The notes: generated by a model from the sequence alone, not told the origin. A DNA stretch of 64,000 nt from Ga0077555 sp041397775 (GCA_041397775.1 JAWKWB010000006.1:1-64000); one strand, 5' to 3'; shown: positions 8,414 through 17,057, numbered from the stretch's first letter. Numbers and translations: made by a program.

Positions 8414-9577
8414 ATGCGCGACGTGATGATCACAGGCATCGGTTCGACAGCCTTCGGACGGCATGAGGGACGCACCGTGCAGGGCCTCGCCGTCGAGGCG
8501 GCGAATACCGCCATCGAACGGGCCGGCATCGACCGCGAGGAGATCGGCGCGCTCTATCTCGGCAACTTCGTCGCCGGCCCGTTGTCCGGCCAGGAAGTGC
8601 TTGCCGGCATGGTGGGCGACGAGCTGGGCCTCGCGGGCATTCCCTGCACCAAGGTGGAGGGCGCGTGCGCCTCGGGCGGCATCGCCTTCCGCCACGCCGT
8701 CATGGCCGTGCGCGCAGGCTTCTGCGACGCCGCCGTCGTCGTCGGCACCGAGAAGATGACGCACGCCTCCGGCGCCGCCGTGACCCAGGCGCTCAACTGC
8801 GCCATGGACAACCAGTCCGACGGCCCCTCCGGCCTCACCTTCCCGGGCCTCTTCGGTCTGGCCTGGCGCGTCTACGCCGGCCGCTACGGCCTGACGCGCG
8901 ACGAGGTGTCCTCGGTCATCATCAAGAACAAGCGCAACGGCCTGAAGAACCCGCTGGCGCAGATGGGCGCGGAGCTGACCGCCGACGTCATCCGCCAGTC
9001 GCTGCCCATCGCCGACCCGCTGCAGCTCTACGATTGCTGCCCCGTTTCCGATGGCGCGGCAGCGTTGGTCGTCGTCGCGGCCGACCGCACCAGGGCGGGC
9101 AGCGACCTGCCCATCCGCGTACGCGCCACCGCCCAGGCGAGCGGACCCGCGCGCATTTCCGGCCATGAGGATCTCTGCTCCTACAAGACCACGCGTATCG
9201 CAGCCGGGCGCGCCTTCGCGGAGGCCCGCGTCGCAGCCGGCGACATCGACGTGGCGGAGCTGCACGACTGCTTCTCCATGGCCGAGATCATCCATTCGGA
9301 GGACCTGGGACTGGCCCCACGCGGCCAGGGCGCCAAGTGGGCCGCCGAGGGACGCACGATGGTCGGAGGCGACGTCGCCATCAATGCATCGGGCGGCCTG
9401 CTGTCGAAGGGCCATCCCGTCGGCGCGACCGGCGTCGGCCAGATCTACGAGGTCGTCCAGCAGCTGCGCGGCCAGCACGCCAACCAGGTACCCGGCGCCC
9501 GCCTCGGCCTCACCCAGAACGTCGGCGGCGCGGGCGTCGCCTGCACCGTCTCGATCCTGGAGCGCGCCGATGCCTGA
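8414..9577 (+). CDS. Thiolase family (SCP-x/acetyl-CoA acetyltransferase-like) protein
   Basis: 387 residues, ATG 8414 with AGGGAGG upstream. The active-site Cys85 is in VEGACASGG. The second half has NASGGLLSKGHPVGATG, giving the catalytic His, and LTQNVGGAGVACTVSIL, giving the second Cys. The architecture matches the SCP-x thiolase subfamily, which typically works with a DUF35 Zn-ribbon/OB protein, and exactly such a gene overlaps its 3' end by eight bases. It would cleave or form beta-ketoacyl-CoA. Which acyl-CoA is not visible. Confidence 0.93.
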   Translation: MRDVMITGIGSTAFGRHEGRTVQGLAVEAANTAIERAGIDREEIGALYLGNFVAGPLSGQEVLAGMVGDELGLAGIPCTKVEGACASGGIAFRHAVMAVRAGFCDAAVVVGTEKMTHASGAAVTQALNCAMDNQSDGPSGLTFPGLFGLAWRVYAGRYGLTRDEVSSVIIKNKRNGLKNPLAQMGAELTADVIRQSLPIADPLQLYDCCPVSDGAAALVVVAADRTRAGSDLPIRVRATAQASGPARISGHEDLCSYKTTRIAAGRAFAEARVAAGDIDVAELHDCFSMAEIIHSEDLGLAPRGQGAKWAAEGRTMVGGDVAINASGGLLSKGHPVGATGVGQIYEVVQQLRGQHANQVPGARLGLTQNVGGAGVACTVSILERADA

Positions 9578-9905
9578 GCTGATCCCCGCGACCACCGTAC
9601 CCGTCATGCGCTGCGCAAAGTGCGGCGCGCTCGATCCCGGCCCCCGCGCGCTCTGCAAGGCGTGCCACGGCGCGCTTCAGGCCGAAACCGTCTCCGGCGT
9701 CGGCGAGTTGATCTCCTGGACCATGATCCGCCGTCCGCCCACCGCCTTCCGCGAGGACGGCCAGTACGCCGTCGCCGTCGTCCGCCTCGACGCCGGCGTG
9801 CAGGTGACGGGCCGCCTCGAGAACGCGACCGAGGACATGACGCCCGGCCGCCGCGTGCGCGCCAAGGGCCGCCTGCGCGACACCACCGTCTTCGAGATCG
9901 CCTGA
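9570..9905 (+). CDS. Zn-ribbon domain-containing OB-fold protein (DUF35/ChsH2-like)
   Basis: 111 residues, ATG 9570 overlapping the thiolase stop. The N-terminal rubredoxin-like zinc ribbon has CAKCGALDPGPRALCKACHG (two CxxC pairs at about 15-34). The OB-fold follows from about 45 (GVGELISWTMIRRPP, AVVRLDAGVQVTGRL). Such proteins bind SCP-x thiolases and are thought to help acyl-CoA channelling; the overlap argues for a stoichiometric complex with the upstream gene. Confidence 0.92.
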   Translation: MPELIPATTVPVMRCAKCGALDPGPRALCKACHGALQAETVSGVGELISWTMIRRPPTAFREDGQYAVAVVRLDAGVQVTGRLENATEDMTPGRRVRAKGRLRDTTVFEIA

Positions 9906-9937
9906 ACCCGATCGCCATCACCGAAAGGCTCGACACC

Positions 9938-11200
9938 GTGCTGCTAGGCTGCATCGCCGACGATCTCACCGGCGCCACCGATCTCGCCATCATGCTGACG
10001 CGCGCGGGCATGCGCACGCTGCAGATCATGCAGGTTCCCGACGCCGGCATGGCGCTCGCCGGCTACGACGCCATCGTCGTCGCCCTCAAGACGCGCACCT
10101 GCCCCGTCGCCGAGGCGATCGACCTGTCGCTGAAAAGCGCCGACGCGCTGCTGGCTCTTGGAGCGCAGCAGATATTCTTCAAGTACTGCTCGACGTTCGA
10201 CTCCACCGACGCGGGCAACATCGGCCCCGTGGCAGAGGCGCTGCTCGCGCGCCTCGACGGCGACCTCGCCATCGTCTGCCCGGCGTTCCCGACCAACAAG
10301 CGCACCGTCTACATGGGCAACCTGTTCGTCGGCGAGGTGCCGCTGGCCGAGAGCCCGATGAAGGACCATCCCCTCACGCCCATGCGCGATTCGAGCCTCG
10401 TGCGCGTCATGCAGCGCCAGTCGAAGGGCAAGGTCGGCCTCGTGCCATATCCCGTCGTCGCCCAGGGCCGCACCGCGATCGCCGAAGCCTTTGCCGCTGC
10501 CCGCAAACGCGGCGAACGCTTCGCCGTCGTCGACGCCATCACCGACCGTGACCTGATCGAGATGGGCGCGGCCGCTGCCGGCATGGCGCTGATCACGGGC
10601 GGCTCGGGCGTGGCGCTGGGGCTGCCCGCCAACTTCATCGCCCAGGGCCTGATGCAGGCCGCCGAAGCGCCCGCGACGATGCCGGCACCGGCCGGTCGCC
10701 CGGCGATCCTGGCGGGAAGCTGCTCGGAGGCGACCCGCGGGCAGGTGGCCGCCGCCAAGGCCGCGGGCATCCCCGCGCTGGAACTCGATCCGCTGGCGCT
10801 CGCGAACGGTACGCAATCGCCGGCGACCATCGTCGCGTGGGCCGACCGGCAGCCGAAGGACAAGCCGTTCCTGGTCTATTCGAGCGCCGATCCGGCAACG
10901 GTGAAGGCGGTGCAGGACAAGCTCGGCCGCGACGAAGCGGGCACCATCGTCGAGCGCGCGCTGGCGGCGGCGGCCCGTGACCTGGTCGCGGGTGGCGTCA
11001 CGCGGCTGATTGTGGCGGGCGGCGAGACCTCCGGCGCGGTGGTCAACGGCCTCGGCGTCACGGCGCTGGAGATCGGCCCGGAGATCGACCCCGGCGTGCC
11101 GTGGACGAGAGCCGTAGGAAAAGAGCTGGTGCTGGCGCTCAAGTCCGGCAACTTCGGCGCCCCCGATTTCTTCGTCAAGGCCTGGGAGCGGCTGCAATGA
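9938..11200 (+). CDS. otnK: Four-carbon acid sugar kinase, 3-oxo-tetronate kinase type (DUF1537)
   Basis: 420 residues from GTG 9938, preferred because the conserved N-terminus LLGCIADDLTGATDLA begins right there. The N-terminal domain continues with FFKYCSTFDSTDAGNIGPV and the binding loop PAFPTNKRTVYMGNLFVGE. The C-terminal nucleotide domain has ILAGSCSEATRGQ, VYSSADP and LIVAGGETSGAVV. OtnK phosphorylates 3-oxo-tetronates for the decarboxylase OtnC, encoded next with an ATGA overlap. The usual partners LtnD/DenD and OtnI are not next to it, although a D-2-hydroxyacid dehydrogenase lies at 5607-6611. Confidence 0.9.
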   Translation: MLLGCIADDLTGATDLAIMLTRAGMRTLQIMQVPDAGMALAGYDAIVVALKTRTCPVAEAIDLSLKSADALLALGAQQIFFKYCSTFDSTDAGNIGPVAEALLARLDGDLAIVCPAFPTNKRTVYMGNLFVGEVPLAESPMKDHPLTPMRDSSLVRVMQRQSKGKVGLVPYPVVAQGRTAIAEAFAAARKRGERFAVVDAITDRDLIEMGAAAAGMALITGGSGVALGLPANFIAQGLMQAAEAPATMPAPAGRPAILAGSCSEATRGQVAAAKAAGIPALELDPLALANGTQSPATIVAWADRQPKDKPFLVYSSADPATVKAVQDKLGRDEAGTIVERALAAAARDLVAGGVTRLIVAGGETSGAVVNGLGVTALEIGPEIDPGVPWTRAVGKELVLALKSGNFGAPDFFVKAWERLQ

Positions 11201-11823
11201 GCGCTGAAGCCAAACTGCGCGAGCTGATCTGCACATCCGGTGCGTCGCTGTTCGATCGCGGGCTGACGCACGGCTCCACCGGCAACATCTCGCTGGTGCT
11301 GCCCGACGGCGGCTGGCTGATGACGCCCACCGGCTCCTCGCTCGGCACGCTCGATCCCGCGCGGTTGTCGAAGCTCGACGCCAGCGGCGCCCATGTCGAC
11401 GGCGACAAGCCGACGAAGGAAGCGTTCCTGCACACCTGCATGTACCGCGAGCGCCCCGGCGCGGGCGCCGTGGTGCATCTCCACTCCACGCATTCGGTCG
11501 CGGTGAGCTGCCTCGACGGCATCGACTGCCAGAGCTGCCTGCCGCCGATCACGGCCTATTTCGCCATGCGCATCGGCGCGCTGCCGCTCGTGCCCTACTA
11601 CCCGCCGGGTGACGAAAGCCTAGCCCTCGCCGTCGCCAGGCTCGCGGGCAAGCATCACGCCGTGCTGCTCGCCAACCACGGCCCCGTCGTCGCCGGTTCC
11701 TCCCTCTCCGCCGCCCAGGACGCCATCGAGGAACTGGAGGAAACCGCCAAACTCTTCCTCATGCTCCGCCACGACAAAATCCGCATGCTCACGCCGGATC
11801 AGGTCAAGGCGTTGCGGGGGTAG
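11197..11823 (+). CDS. otnC: 3-oxo-tetronate 4-phosphate decarboxylase (class II aldolase/adducin family)
   Basis: 208 residues. Class II aldolase fold: LTHGSTGNISL near residue 25, MTPTGSSLGTL, the acidic catalytic segment KPTKEAFLH, the zinc ligands HLHSTHSVAVSC near 95-106, and LLANHGPVVAG for the third His. The ATGA overlap with otnK (11197-11200) implies translational coupling, and the pair is the known kinase-decarboxylase module that converts 3-oxo-tetronates to dihydroxyacetone phosphate and CO2. Convergent with the XRE regulator about 100 bases downstream. Confidence 0.92.
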   Translation: MSAEAKLRELICTSGASLFDRGLTHGSTGNISLVLPDGGWLMTPTGSSLGTLDPARLSKLDASGAHVDGDKPTKEAFLHTCMYRERPGAGAVVHLHSTHSVAVSCLDGIDCQSCLPPITAYFAMRIGALPLVPYYPPGDESLALAVARLAGKHHAVLLANHGPVVAGSSLSAAQDAIEELEETAKLFLMLRHDKIRMLTPDQVKALRG

Positions 11824-11922
11824 GTTCAGTCGCACTTATACACAAGCTGTCGTTGCGGTCGGTCGGCCTACTGCACCGCAGCAACGTCGATAAGGGCCAG
11901 GAGCGGACATGGACAGCGCAGC

Positions 11923-12498
11923 CTACTTTCGGAGAACAATCACCAAGTAAGTGCAGGTCGATCGGCGCGCATTGCGAAAGGTGCAGTTTGCGGGTGGTCC
12001 GAGTTCGATGCAATCACCCGCACCTAGCTCGTGAGCCTGATCACCCTCGGTGAAGCTCAGTTCGCCGTCCAGAACGTAGACGAGTTGTCGGATGAACGAG
12101 AACGCCGACGCCGGGTAGGCGATCGATTTGCCGGCTGGCAGCTCGACACACACAATATCGAGCGGCAGATCGGATCCGGGAATCGGTGCGATCTGGCGTC
12201 GAACGTACCCCGTTTCCGGATCTCTCCATGAAGCCTGACTTTTTGCCCTTGCAACTCTGCCTCCTCGTGAGGCTTCCACGCGCGCCAGCAATGTCGACAA
12301 CGTCAAACCGAACGCTCCAGACAGCTTGCCCAACAAAGCTGCCGTAGGACTGCTTTCGCCACGCTCGACCTTGTTGATCATCGCGCGCGACACGCCGGAG
12401 CGCTCGGCGAGGTCCGACAGCGACCATTTCCGAGACTCTCGCTCCAACCTTATACGCGCGCCGAGTTGCTCGTCGTCGATCGGCGTGTCTTCCGCCAT
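11923..12498 (-). CDS. XRE-family transcriptional regulator with C-terminal cupin
   Basis: 191 residues. Helix-turn-helix at about 12-65 (LGARIRLERESRKWSLSDLA, SGVSRAMINKVERGESSPT), then a cupin sensor domain at about 110-188 (LDIVCVELPAGKS, VLDGELSFTEGDQAHELGAG). The gene starts one base after the PLP lyase stop and is read in the same direction, so the two form an operon. Such XRE-cupin proteins commonly repress the operon they sit in; the inverted repeat upstream of the lyase is the natural site. Ligand unknown, presumably an amino acid or its product. Confidence 0.88.
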   Translation of the reverse strand: MAEDTPIDDEQLGARIRLERESRKWSLSDLAERSGVSRAMINKVERGESSPTAALLGKLSGAFGLTLSTLLARVEASRGGRVARAKSQASWRDPETGYVRRQIAPIPGSDLPLDIVCVELPAGKSIAYPASAFSFIRQLVYVLDGELSFTEGDQAHELGAGDCIELGPPANCTFRNARRSTCTYLVIVLRK

Positions 12499-12499
12499 G

Positions 12500-13612
12500 T
12501 CACACCGTCGCCAGGGATGCGGCGATGTCCGCCCACAACGCCTCGGTCGGCTCGACACCGATCGACAGGCGGACAAAGCCTTCGGGGACCTGATCACCCC
12601 AGCGGGCGCGCCTCTCGGCGGATGTGTGCACGCCCCCGAAGCTGGTCGCAGGCAGGATGAACTTTGCATTGGTGATGAACTGGTCTGCTGCTTTCGCATC
12701 GGCCAACGTCAGGCTGAGGACCGAGCCAAAGCGCAGCATCTGCTTTCTTGCTAGGTCATACCTTGGGTGGCTCGCGAGCCCCGGATACTTGACCGATTTG
12801 ATAGCGGCGTGGGTGCTGAGGCGTTCGGCGATCGTCTGTGCGGTCGTGCACATGCGATCGAAACGGACATCCAGCGTCTCGAGACCGCGATGAACTAGCC
12901 AGGCTTCGAACTGGCCTGGAATGGCGCCGACGAATTTGCGCCAATCCCGCACGGCCTGGATGATGCTGGCGTTGCGGCTGGCAACGTGTCCCATCAAGAC
13001 ATCCGAATGCCCGTTCGGCGCTTTGGTATCCGAGGCGATCACGACGTCGGCGCCGAGATCGAGCGGGCGCTGGCCGAACGGCGTTGACGTCGTGTTGTCG
13101 ACGACCACGAGCGCTCCTGCAGCTTTCGCCCTGCGAATGACGAGATCGAGATCGCAGATGTCTAAGCCGGGATTAGATGGTGTTTCGGCGTAGACGAGCT
13201 TCGCGCCCGCGAAATCGGCGCTCTCGAGTTCCGTCGTGGCGACCGGTTCGATCCGCACGCCGTTCGGCGCAAGATACTTCTCTGCGAGGCTGCGCGTCGT
13301 GTAGTAGCCGTCCGCAGGGATCATGATGCGATCGCCCGGCTTTGTCTGTGTGAGCAATACGGACGCGATAGCAGCCATCCCGGATGGCACGACGACGCAG
13401 TCCGCGTCCTCGATCAATGCGAGAGCGTCTTCCAGCGCCGTCCACGTCGGATTGGTCCATCGACCATACTGGTCCGCCGCTGTAGGCATTCCCGGCAGAT
13501 GATAGATCGCGGCCGGTACGATCGGTGGGGCAATAGATGCCCCGGGTGTCATGGCGTCCTCCCTGTGATGGAGCAATCTGGCTGCCAATGATTCGGTCAC
13601 TGCGTCAGTCAT
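12500..13612 (-). CDS. Cys/Met metabolism PLP-dependent lyase (cystathionine gamma-synthase/beta-lyase family)
   Basis: 370 residues. Cofactor features: VPSGMAAIASV (phosphate loop, 76-86), YAETPSNPGLDICD, VVDNTTSTPFGQRPL with Asp172, and ASDTKAPNGHSDV with the Schiff-base Lys197. The SGVHTSAERRARWG and RLSIGVEP segments bind the substrate carboxylate. The GxGGxxT-like site is replaced by SFGGVHTS, normal for the family. ATG 13612 has GAGGCGG upstream. The family splits or builds C-S bonds in cystathionine, methionine or homocysteine; the member cannot be told apart by eye. Regulated probably by the XRE-cupin protein encoded downstream. Confidence 0.92.
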   Translation of the reverse strand: MTDAVTESLAARLLHHREDAMTPGASIAPPIVPAAIYHLPGMPTAADQYGRWTNPTWTALEDALALIEDADCVVVPSGMAAIASVLLTQTKPGDRIMIPADGYYTTRSLAEKYLAPNGVRIEPVATTELESADFAGAKLVYAETPSNPGLDICDLDLVIRRAKAAGALVVVDNTTSTPFGQRPLDLGADVVIASDTKAPNGHSDVLMGHVASRNASIIQAVRDWRKFVGAIPGQFEAWLVHRGLETLDVRFDRMCTTAQTIAERLSTHAAIKSVKYPGLASHPRYDLARKQMLRFGSVLSLTLADAKAADQFITNAKFILPATSFGGVHTSAERRARWGDQVPEGFVRLSIGVEPTEALWADIAASLATV

Positions 13613-13626
13613 ATCCGCCTCTCAAC

Positions 13627-13648
13627 ATAGTGTCGAAGTGTCCACTAT
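13627..13648. promoter_or_regulatory. Operator candidate: inverted repeat upstream of PLP lyase operon
   Basis: Perfect 6-base arms ATAGTG and CACTAT separated by ten bases. On the minus strand the same stretch also holds two GACACT direct repeats eight bases apart. It starts 15 bases upstream of the lyase ATG and overlaps the -10 hexamer proposed for the operon, a typical repressor position. Binding by the XRE-cupin protein is inference. Confidence 0.5.
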
Positions 13649-13675
13649 ATGAGACCATTGTGCAAAAGTCGTCAA
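13646..13675 (-). promoter_or_regulatory. Probable sigma-70 promoter of the PLP lyase-XRE operon
   Basis: Minus strand TTGACG (13670-13675), an 18-base spacer, then CATATA (13646-13651). The -10 box overlaps the inverted repeat at 13627-13648. Match to consensus is good in -35 and moderate in -10. Confidence 0.45.
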
Positions 13676-14169
13676 CCGCCGTCTCGAGTGACACGATGTC
13701 TGTTTGAGGTCATTCTCAACGATGGCGTGCACTGACCATGCTGCGCCCGCTCACGTCTCTTATCTCCGCATGCCGTCAATTCCGAGTCGGGGCGGTTGGG
13801 ATCTTATCCCCGCACTTCCGCCCTCTGCCATCCTCCGTCCATCCCGTCTCGCGAGGGGTGCGCTCCGGAGGCGTCCGCGCGTGGAGACGGGGGGCAGCAA
13901 CCCGGGTCGTCCGCTTCTGACGCAGAGGCACGCCGGGGGTCGCGCCGTGCATGCCGGGTGCAACCCCCGGGGCGTCGAAGGACCCATAAAACTGATGCGC
14001 GGGGCCACCGAACAATGCTGCGAGGGAGCGCCGCGAGGGCACCTCAAACAAATATACATCGGTGGCCGGACGGCGTTCCCTCCCCCTCCTATGTTTCGCC
14101 CGGCGCGCATCGGCGCGGCCGGGATTTCGGCGTGGGAGTTGTGAATTGGGCCAGCAGATCTTCGCTGAC
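13676..14169. other. Gene-free structured stretch
   Basis: No convincing coding frame: the open frames carry no recognisable domain and have no ribosome site. A stem with arms CCGGGGGT (13933-13940) and ACCCCCGG (13963-13970) encloses a 22-base loop. The composition is patchier than in the neighbouring genes. It may be a decayed insertion or an intergenic repeat. Confidence 0.4.
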
Positions 14170-14170
14170 G

Positions 14171-14234
14171 GGAAAGACCCCGGCTCGGCGCGGCCTGGCG
14201 TTGCCGGGCCGCTTGGCCGGGGAACCGGAGGGGG
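14171..14234 (+). repeat. Dispersed repeat module A, copy 1
   Basis: Begins GGAAAGACCCCGGCTCG and ends CTTGGCCGGGGAACCGGAGG. The same two blocks, about 64 bases apart end to end, recur at 16968, 30917 and (inverted) 57602. The outer CCCCGG and CCGGGG can pair, so it is a potential hairpin. Confidence 0.75.
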
Positions 14235-14242
14235 CCAAGCAA

Positions 14243-14407
14243 GAGGTCGAGGAGCGGGAGGTCGGGGAGCGAGAGGTCGAGGAGCGGGAGGTCGGGAAGC
14301 GAGAGGTCGGGGAGCGAGAGGTCGGGGAGCGAGAGGTCGAGGAGCGAGAGGTCGGGGAGCGGGAGGTCGGGGAGCAAGAAGTCGGGGAGCGAGAGGTCGG
14401 GGAGCGA
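14243..14407. repeat. 15-bp tandem repeat, 11 copies
   Basis: Eleven consecutive units of GAGGTCGGGGAGCGA with one or two changes each, mostly G/A at positions 9, 10 and 15. The unit length is a multiple of three and the units lack stop codons in most frames, which creates long meaningless open frames on both strands. There are no spacers, so it is not a CRISPR. The flanks hold no gene. Confidence 0.9.
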
Positions 14408-14629
14408 GAGCCGAGCGAATTGTACCGGTGGAGCCAGCCGAGGAATGGGGCCTCGCGGCGCGTGCGAGGGGGACGAAGGGATGGGAGTGGTACCCGGTGG
14501 AGAACGACCGGGTGAACGACCGAGGGTTCGAACCGGGCATGTCCTTGTCGCTTTGGACCGGCAACATCCCTGACACTGCGACGCTTCTTCTTCAGCCGGC
14601 TCCGGCGCCGAGCGGGGCGCTGGTGCCGG

Positions 14630-14702
14630 CGAGTGGGTGGCAAGACGCGCCGTGCGGGCCGAGTGGGTGCCGGGCGGGCCGAGTGGGTGGCAAGACGCGC
14701 CG
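14630..14702. repeat. 23-bp direct repeat, 50-base period
   Basis: A 23-base block beginning CGAGTGGGTGGCAAGACGCG occurs at 14630-14652 and again at 14680-14702, with a third partial copy of CGAGTGGGTG between them. It lies in the gene-poor stretch before the MFS gene. Confidence 0.7.
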
Positions 14703-14839
14703 AACGGGCGCCGGGCGCGCCGACGCGCTCATGTCTCGGGAAAGGTCCGCTCGCCCGTCTGCACGTGCGCAAGTTTCGGGTTGTCGCGCGCGGCGTCCGG
14801 TGCGCAAGCTCGCCTCCCCGCCGCAAACGAGCCATCCAG

Positions 14840-16048
14840 ATGCCTGCTTCACCTTCCGCGTTCGTCGACTCGCCGCTCGCCTGGCGCATGGCCGCCGTCG
14901 CCTTCGCCACGGGCTTCATCGTGTTCGGTGTCGTCTACAGCTTCAGCGTGTTCCTCGAGCCGATGATGGCCGATTTCGGCGCGAGCCGCTCGGCGACGGC
15001 CGCGCTCTATGCCATCGCCAGTTCGGCCTTCTATTTCCTGGGCCCGGCGACCGGATCGGCGAGCGACAGGCTCGGGCCGCGTGCCCTTGCCGCCATCGGC
15101 GCGCTTGCGATGGGGGGCGGCCTCGCAGCCACCGCCTATGTCACGGATCTGGCTGTCGCCTACCTGACCTATGGGCTCGGCGTCGGCGTGGGGGCCGCGT
15201 GCGCCTACGTCCCGACCTTTGCCGTGATCGGCGGCTGGTTCGACCGATGGCGAACGCAAGCCTTGAGCATCGCGGCCGCCGGCACCGGGATCGGCATGCT
15301 GGCCCTGCCGCCGCTCGGCGCCGTGATCATCGAGCATTACGGCTGGCGGACGGCGGCGCTCGTTCTGGCCGGGATCAGCGCAACGGTGCTCGCCGCGTGC
15401 GCCGCGGTCGTACGGCCTGCGCCCTTGCAGGCGAGCCCTGCGGCCAGCGCGCCCCTCGGGCGAACCGTGCGCTCCGCAGCGTTCCTGCAGATCTATACCT
15501 CGTGGGTCTTCGGCACCATCGCACTGTTCGTGCCGCTCATCTTCCTGCCAGCCTTCGCCGTCGCACGCGGCGCCGACCCCGTTGCTGCGTCGTGGCTCAT
15601 CTCCATCATCGGCGGCGCCAGTGTGCTGGGCCGCCTGTGCATCGGCTATGTGGCCGGCGCCTGCGGCACGCTGCGCCTCTACAAGGGGTCGATCCTGGCC
15701 ATGGCGGCGGCTTACGTCCTCTGGCTCGCACTCCCCGGCTACGGCTGGCTGCTCGTGTTCGCGGCCGTGCTGGGCATTGCCTATGGCGTGCGTATCGCGC
15801 TCGTCGCCCCCGTGCTCATCGAGCTGTTCGGCGCCCGCCAGCTCGGCGGCCTTCTCGGAACCTTCTTCACCGCGACGGGGATCGCCGGTCTCGTGGCGCC
15901 GACGGCGGCGAGCCTCGCGGTCGACTATTGGGCCAGCGATACCGCGGGCATCGCCCTTGCCATCGCACTGGGTGCGCTCGCCTTCGCGCTCGCGCTTCCA
16001 CTTCGGGTGGCGCTGCCGCTCGAGCAGGGGACGGTCCGGCAGGCATGA
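14840..16048 (+). CDS. MFS transporter (monocarboxylate/oxalate-formate antiporter-like)
   Basis: 402 residues, about 12 membrane segments. The N-terminus FATGFIVFGVVYSFSVFLEP is typical of the monocarboxylate/OxlT-like MFS branch, with GSASDRLGPRAL as the loop 2-3 motif and GGWFDRWRTQALSIAAAGTG in the middle. The start is ATG 14840; an upstream in-frame ATG lies in repeat DNA and is unlikely. It overlaps the next transporter gene by ATGA. Probable import of an organic acid; substrate not readable. Confidence 0.85.
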   Translation: MPASPSAFVDSPLAWRMAAVAFATGFIVFGVVYSFSVFLEPMMADFGASRSATAALYAIASSAFYFLGPATGSASDRLGPRALAAIGALAMGGGLAATAYVTDLAVAYLTYGLGVGVGAACAYVPTFAVIGGWFDRWRTQALSIAAAGTGIGMLALPPLGAVIIEHYGWRTAALVLAGISATVLAACAAVVRPAPLQASPAASAPLGRTVRSAAFLQIYTSWVFGTIALFVPLIFLPAFAVARGADPVAASWLISIIGGASVLGRLCIGYVAGACGTLRLYKGSILAMAAAYVLWLALPGYGWLLVFAAVLGIAYGVRIALVAPVLIELFGARQLGGLLGTFFTATGIAGLVAPTAASLAVDYWASDTAGIALAIALGALAFALALPLRVALPLEQGTVRQA

Positions 16049-16935
16049 CCATTCTTCTCGCGCTCGCGCCGCTGCTGTTCGTGTTGCTCTGGTCGAGTGG
16101 CTTCGTCGCTGCCAAGATCGCGGTGCCGTTCGCGGAGCCGTGCACCTTCCTGTTCCTGCGGTTCACGATCGTGGTCGTGGTGCTCGCACCTTTCGTGCTG
16201 CCGGCGAAAGCACGACCGACGTCGCGTGAGTGGGCGGCGACGCTTCTCGCGGGCGGCCTCATGCAGGGCTGCTATCTGAGTTGCGTCGTGTGGAGCATCT
16301 TCTTAGGGCTGCCTGCCGGCGTGGTGGCACTCACAGTCAGTCTCCACCCGATCACGACCGCGCTGCTGTCGTCGGCCACCCTCGGAGAACGAATTCGTCC
16401 GCTGGGATGGCTGGGGTTCGTGCTCGGCATCGCCGGCGCCCTGCTGGTGCTCTGGCCGAAGCTGAGCGTGCGTGTCGACGAGGTGCCGCTGGCAGCATTG
16501 GGGTTGTGCGCGGCTGCACTTCCCTTCATGTCGTTCGGCACGGTTGCCCAGAAGGCGCTGGCCCCGGGCGTGCCGCCGCTTGCGGCCACCTGTATCCAGA
16601 ACGCCGGCGGCTCAGTCGTCACGGGCATCGGCGCCGTCGCCCTCGAAACGCGCGTCGTGGATTGGGCGCCCCTCATGATCGGCAGCCTGTTGTGGCAGGC
16701 CGCCGTCGTGTCGCTCGGAGCCGTGGCGCTCTTGCTTCTCATGTTGCGCGTGCGCGGGGCCTCACGGGCCGCCTCGGTCTTCTTTCTCGTGCCCGCGGGG
16801 TCGGCCGCGCTGACGTATCTCGTTCTGGGCGAGCAGTTGGTCCCGCTTCAGCTCGCCGGCATGGTCGTCGTGACCGCAGCGGTGGCGTTGATCAATGCGA
16901 ACATCGGGGGGGCGAGAGCGTTGGCCGGTCGATAG
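16045..16935 (+). CDS. EamA/DMT family transporter
   Basis: 296 residues with ten predicted membrane helices in two EamA repeats. WSSGFVAAKIAVPFAEPCTF and FLRFTIVVVV open the first repeat; LGERIRPLGWLGFVLGIAGA closes it; LGEQLVPLQLAGMVVV closes the second. ATGA overlap with the MFS gene indicates an operon. Drug/metabolite exporter class; substrate unknown. Confidence 0.88.
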   Translation: MTILLALAPLLFVLLWSSGFVAAKIAVPFAEPCTFLFLRFTIVVVVLAPFVLPAKARPTSREWAATLLAGGLMQGCYLSCVVWSIFLGLPAGVVALTVSLHPITTALLSSATLGERIRPLGWLGFVLGIAGALLVLWPKLSVRVDEVPLAALGLCAAALPFMSFGTVAQKALAPGVPPLAATCIQNAGGSVVTGIGAVALETRVVDWAPLMIGSLLWQAAVVSLGAVALLLLMLRVRGASRAASVFFLVPAGSAALTYLVLGEQLVPLQLAGMVVVTAAVALINANIGGARALAGR

Positions 16936-16967
16936 CCCGTCCAATCTCGCGTGCCCGACGGCACCGC

Positions 16968-17031
16968 GAAAGGCCCCGGCTCGGCGCGGCCGGGTTGTGG
17001 CCCTCCGGCTTGACCGGGGAACCGGAGGGGG
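16968..17031 (+). repeat. Dispersed repeat module A, copy 2
   Basis: Starts GAAAGGCCCCGGCTCGGCGC and ends CTTGACCGGGGAACCGGAGG, the module also seen at 14171, 30917 and 57602. It fills the space between convergent dmt and ychF genes and could act as a terminator hairpin for either. Confidence 0.72.
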
Positions 17032-17057
17032 AGGCGCGGCGCCCGTCTTGGGCAGCG

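Noticed and set aside
14243..14407. Regular repeats considered as a CRISPR array
   Set aside because: The 15-bp units are directly adjacent with no spacers and no cas genes are present.
14518..14540. GGTTCGAACC, resembling a tRNA T-arm
   Set aside because: No acceptor, D-arm or anticodon stem can be drawn around it and no CCA end follows.
14062..16935. A 957-codon open frame on the plus strand
   Set aside because: It runs through the 15-bp tandem repeat and an Arg/Ala-rich shadow of the MFS gene. Only its final 296 codons (from 16045) are a true gene.
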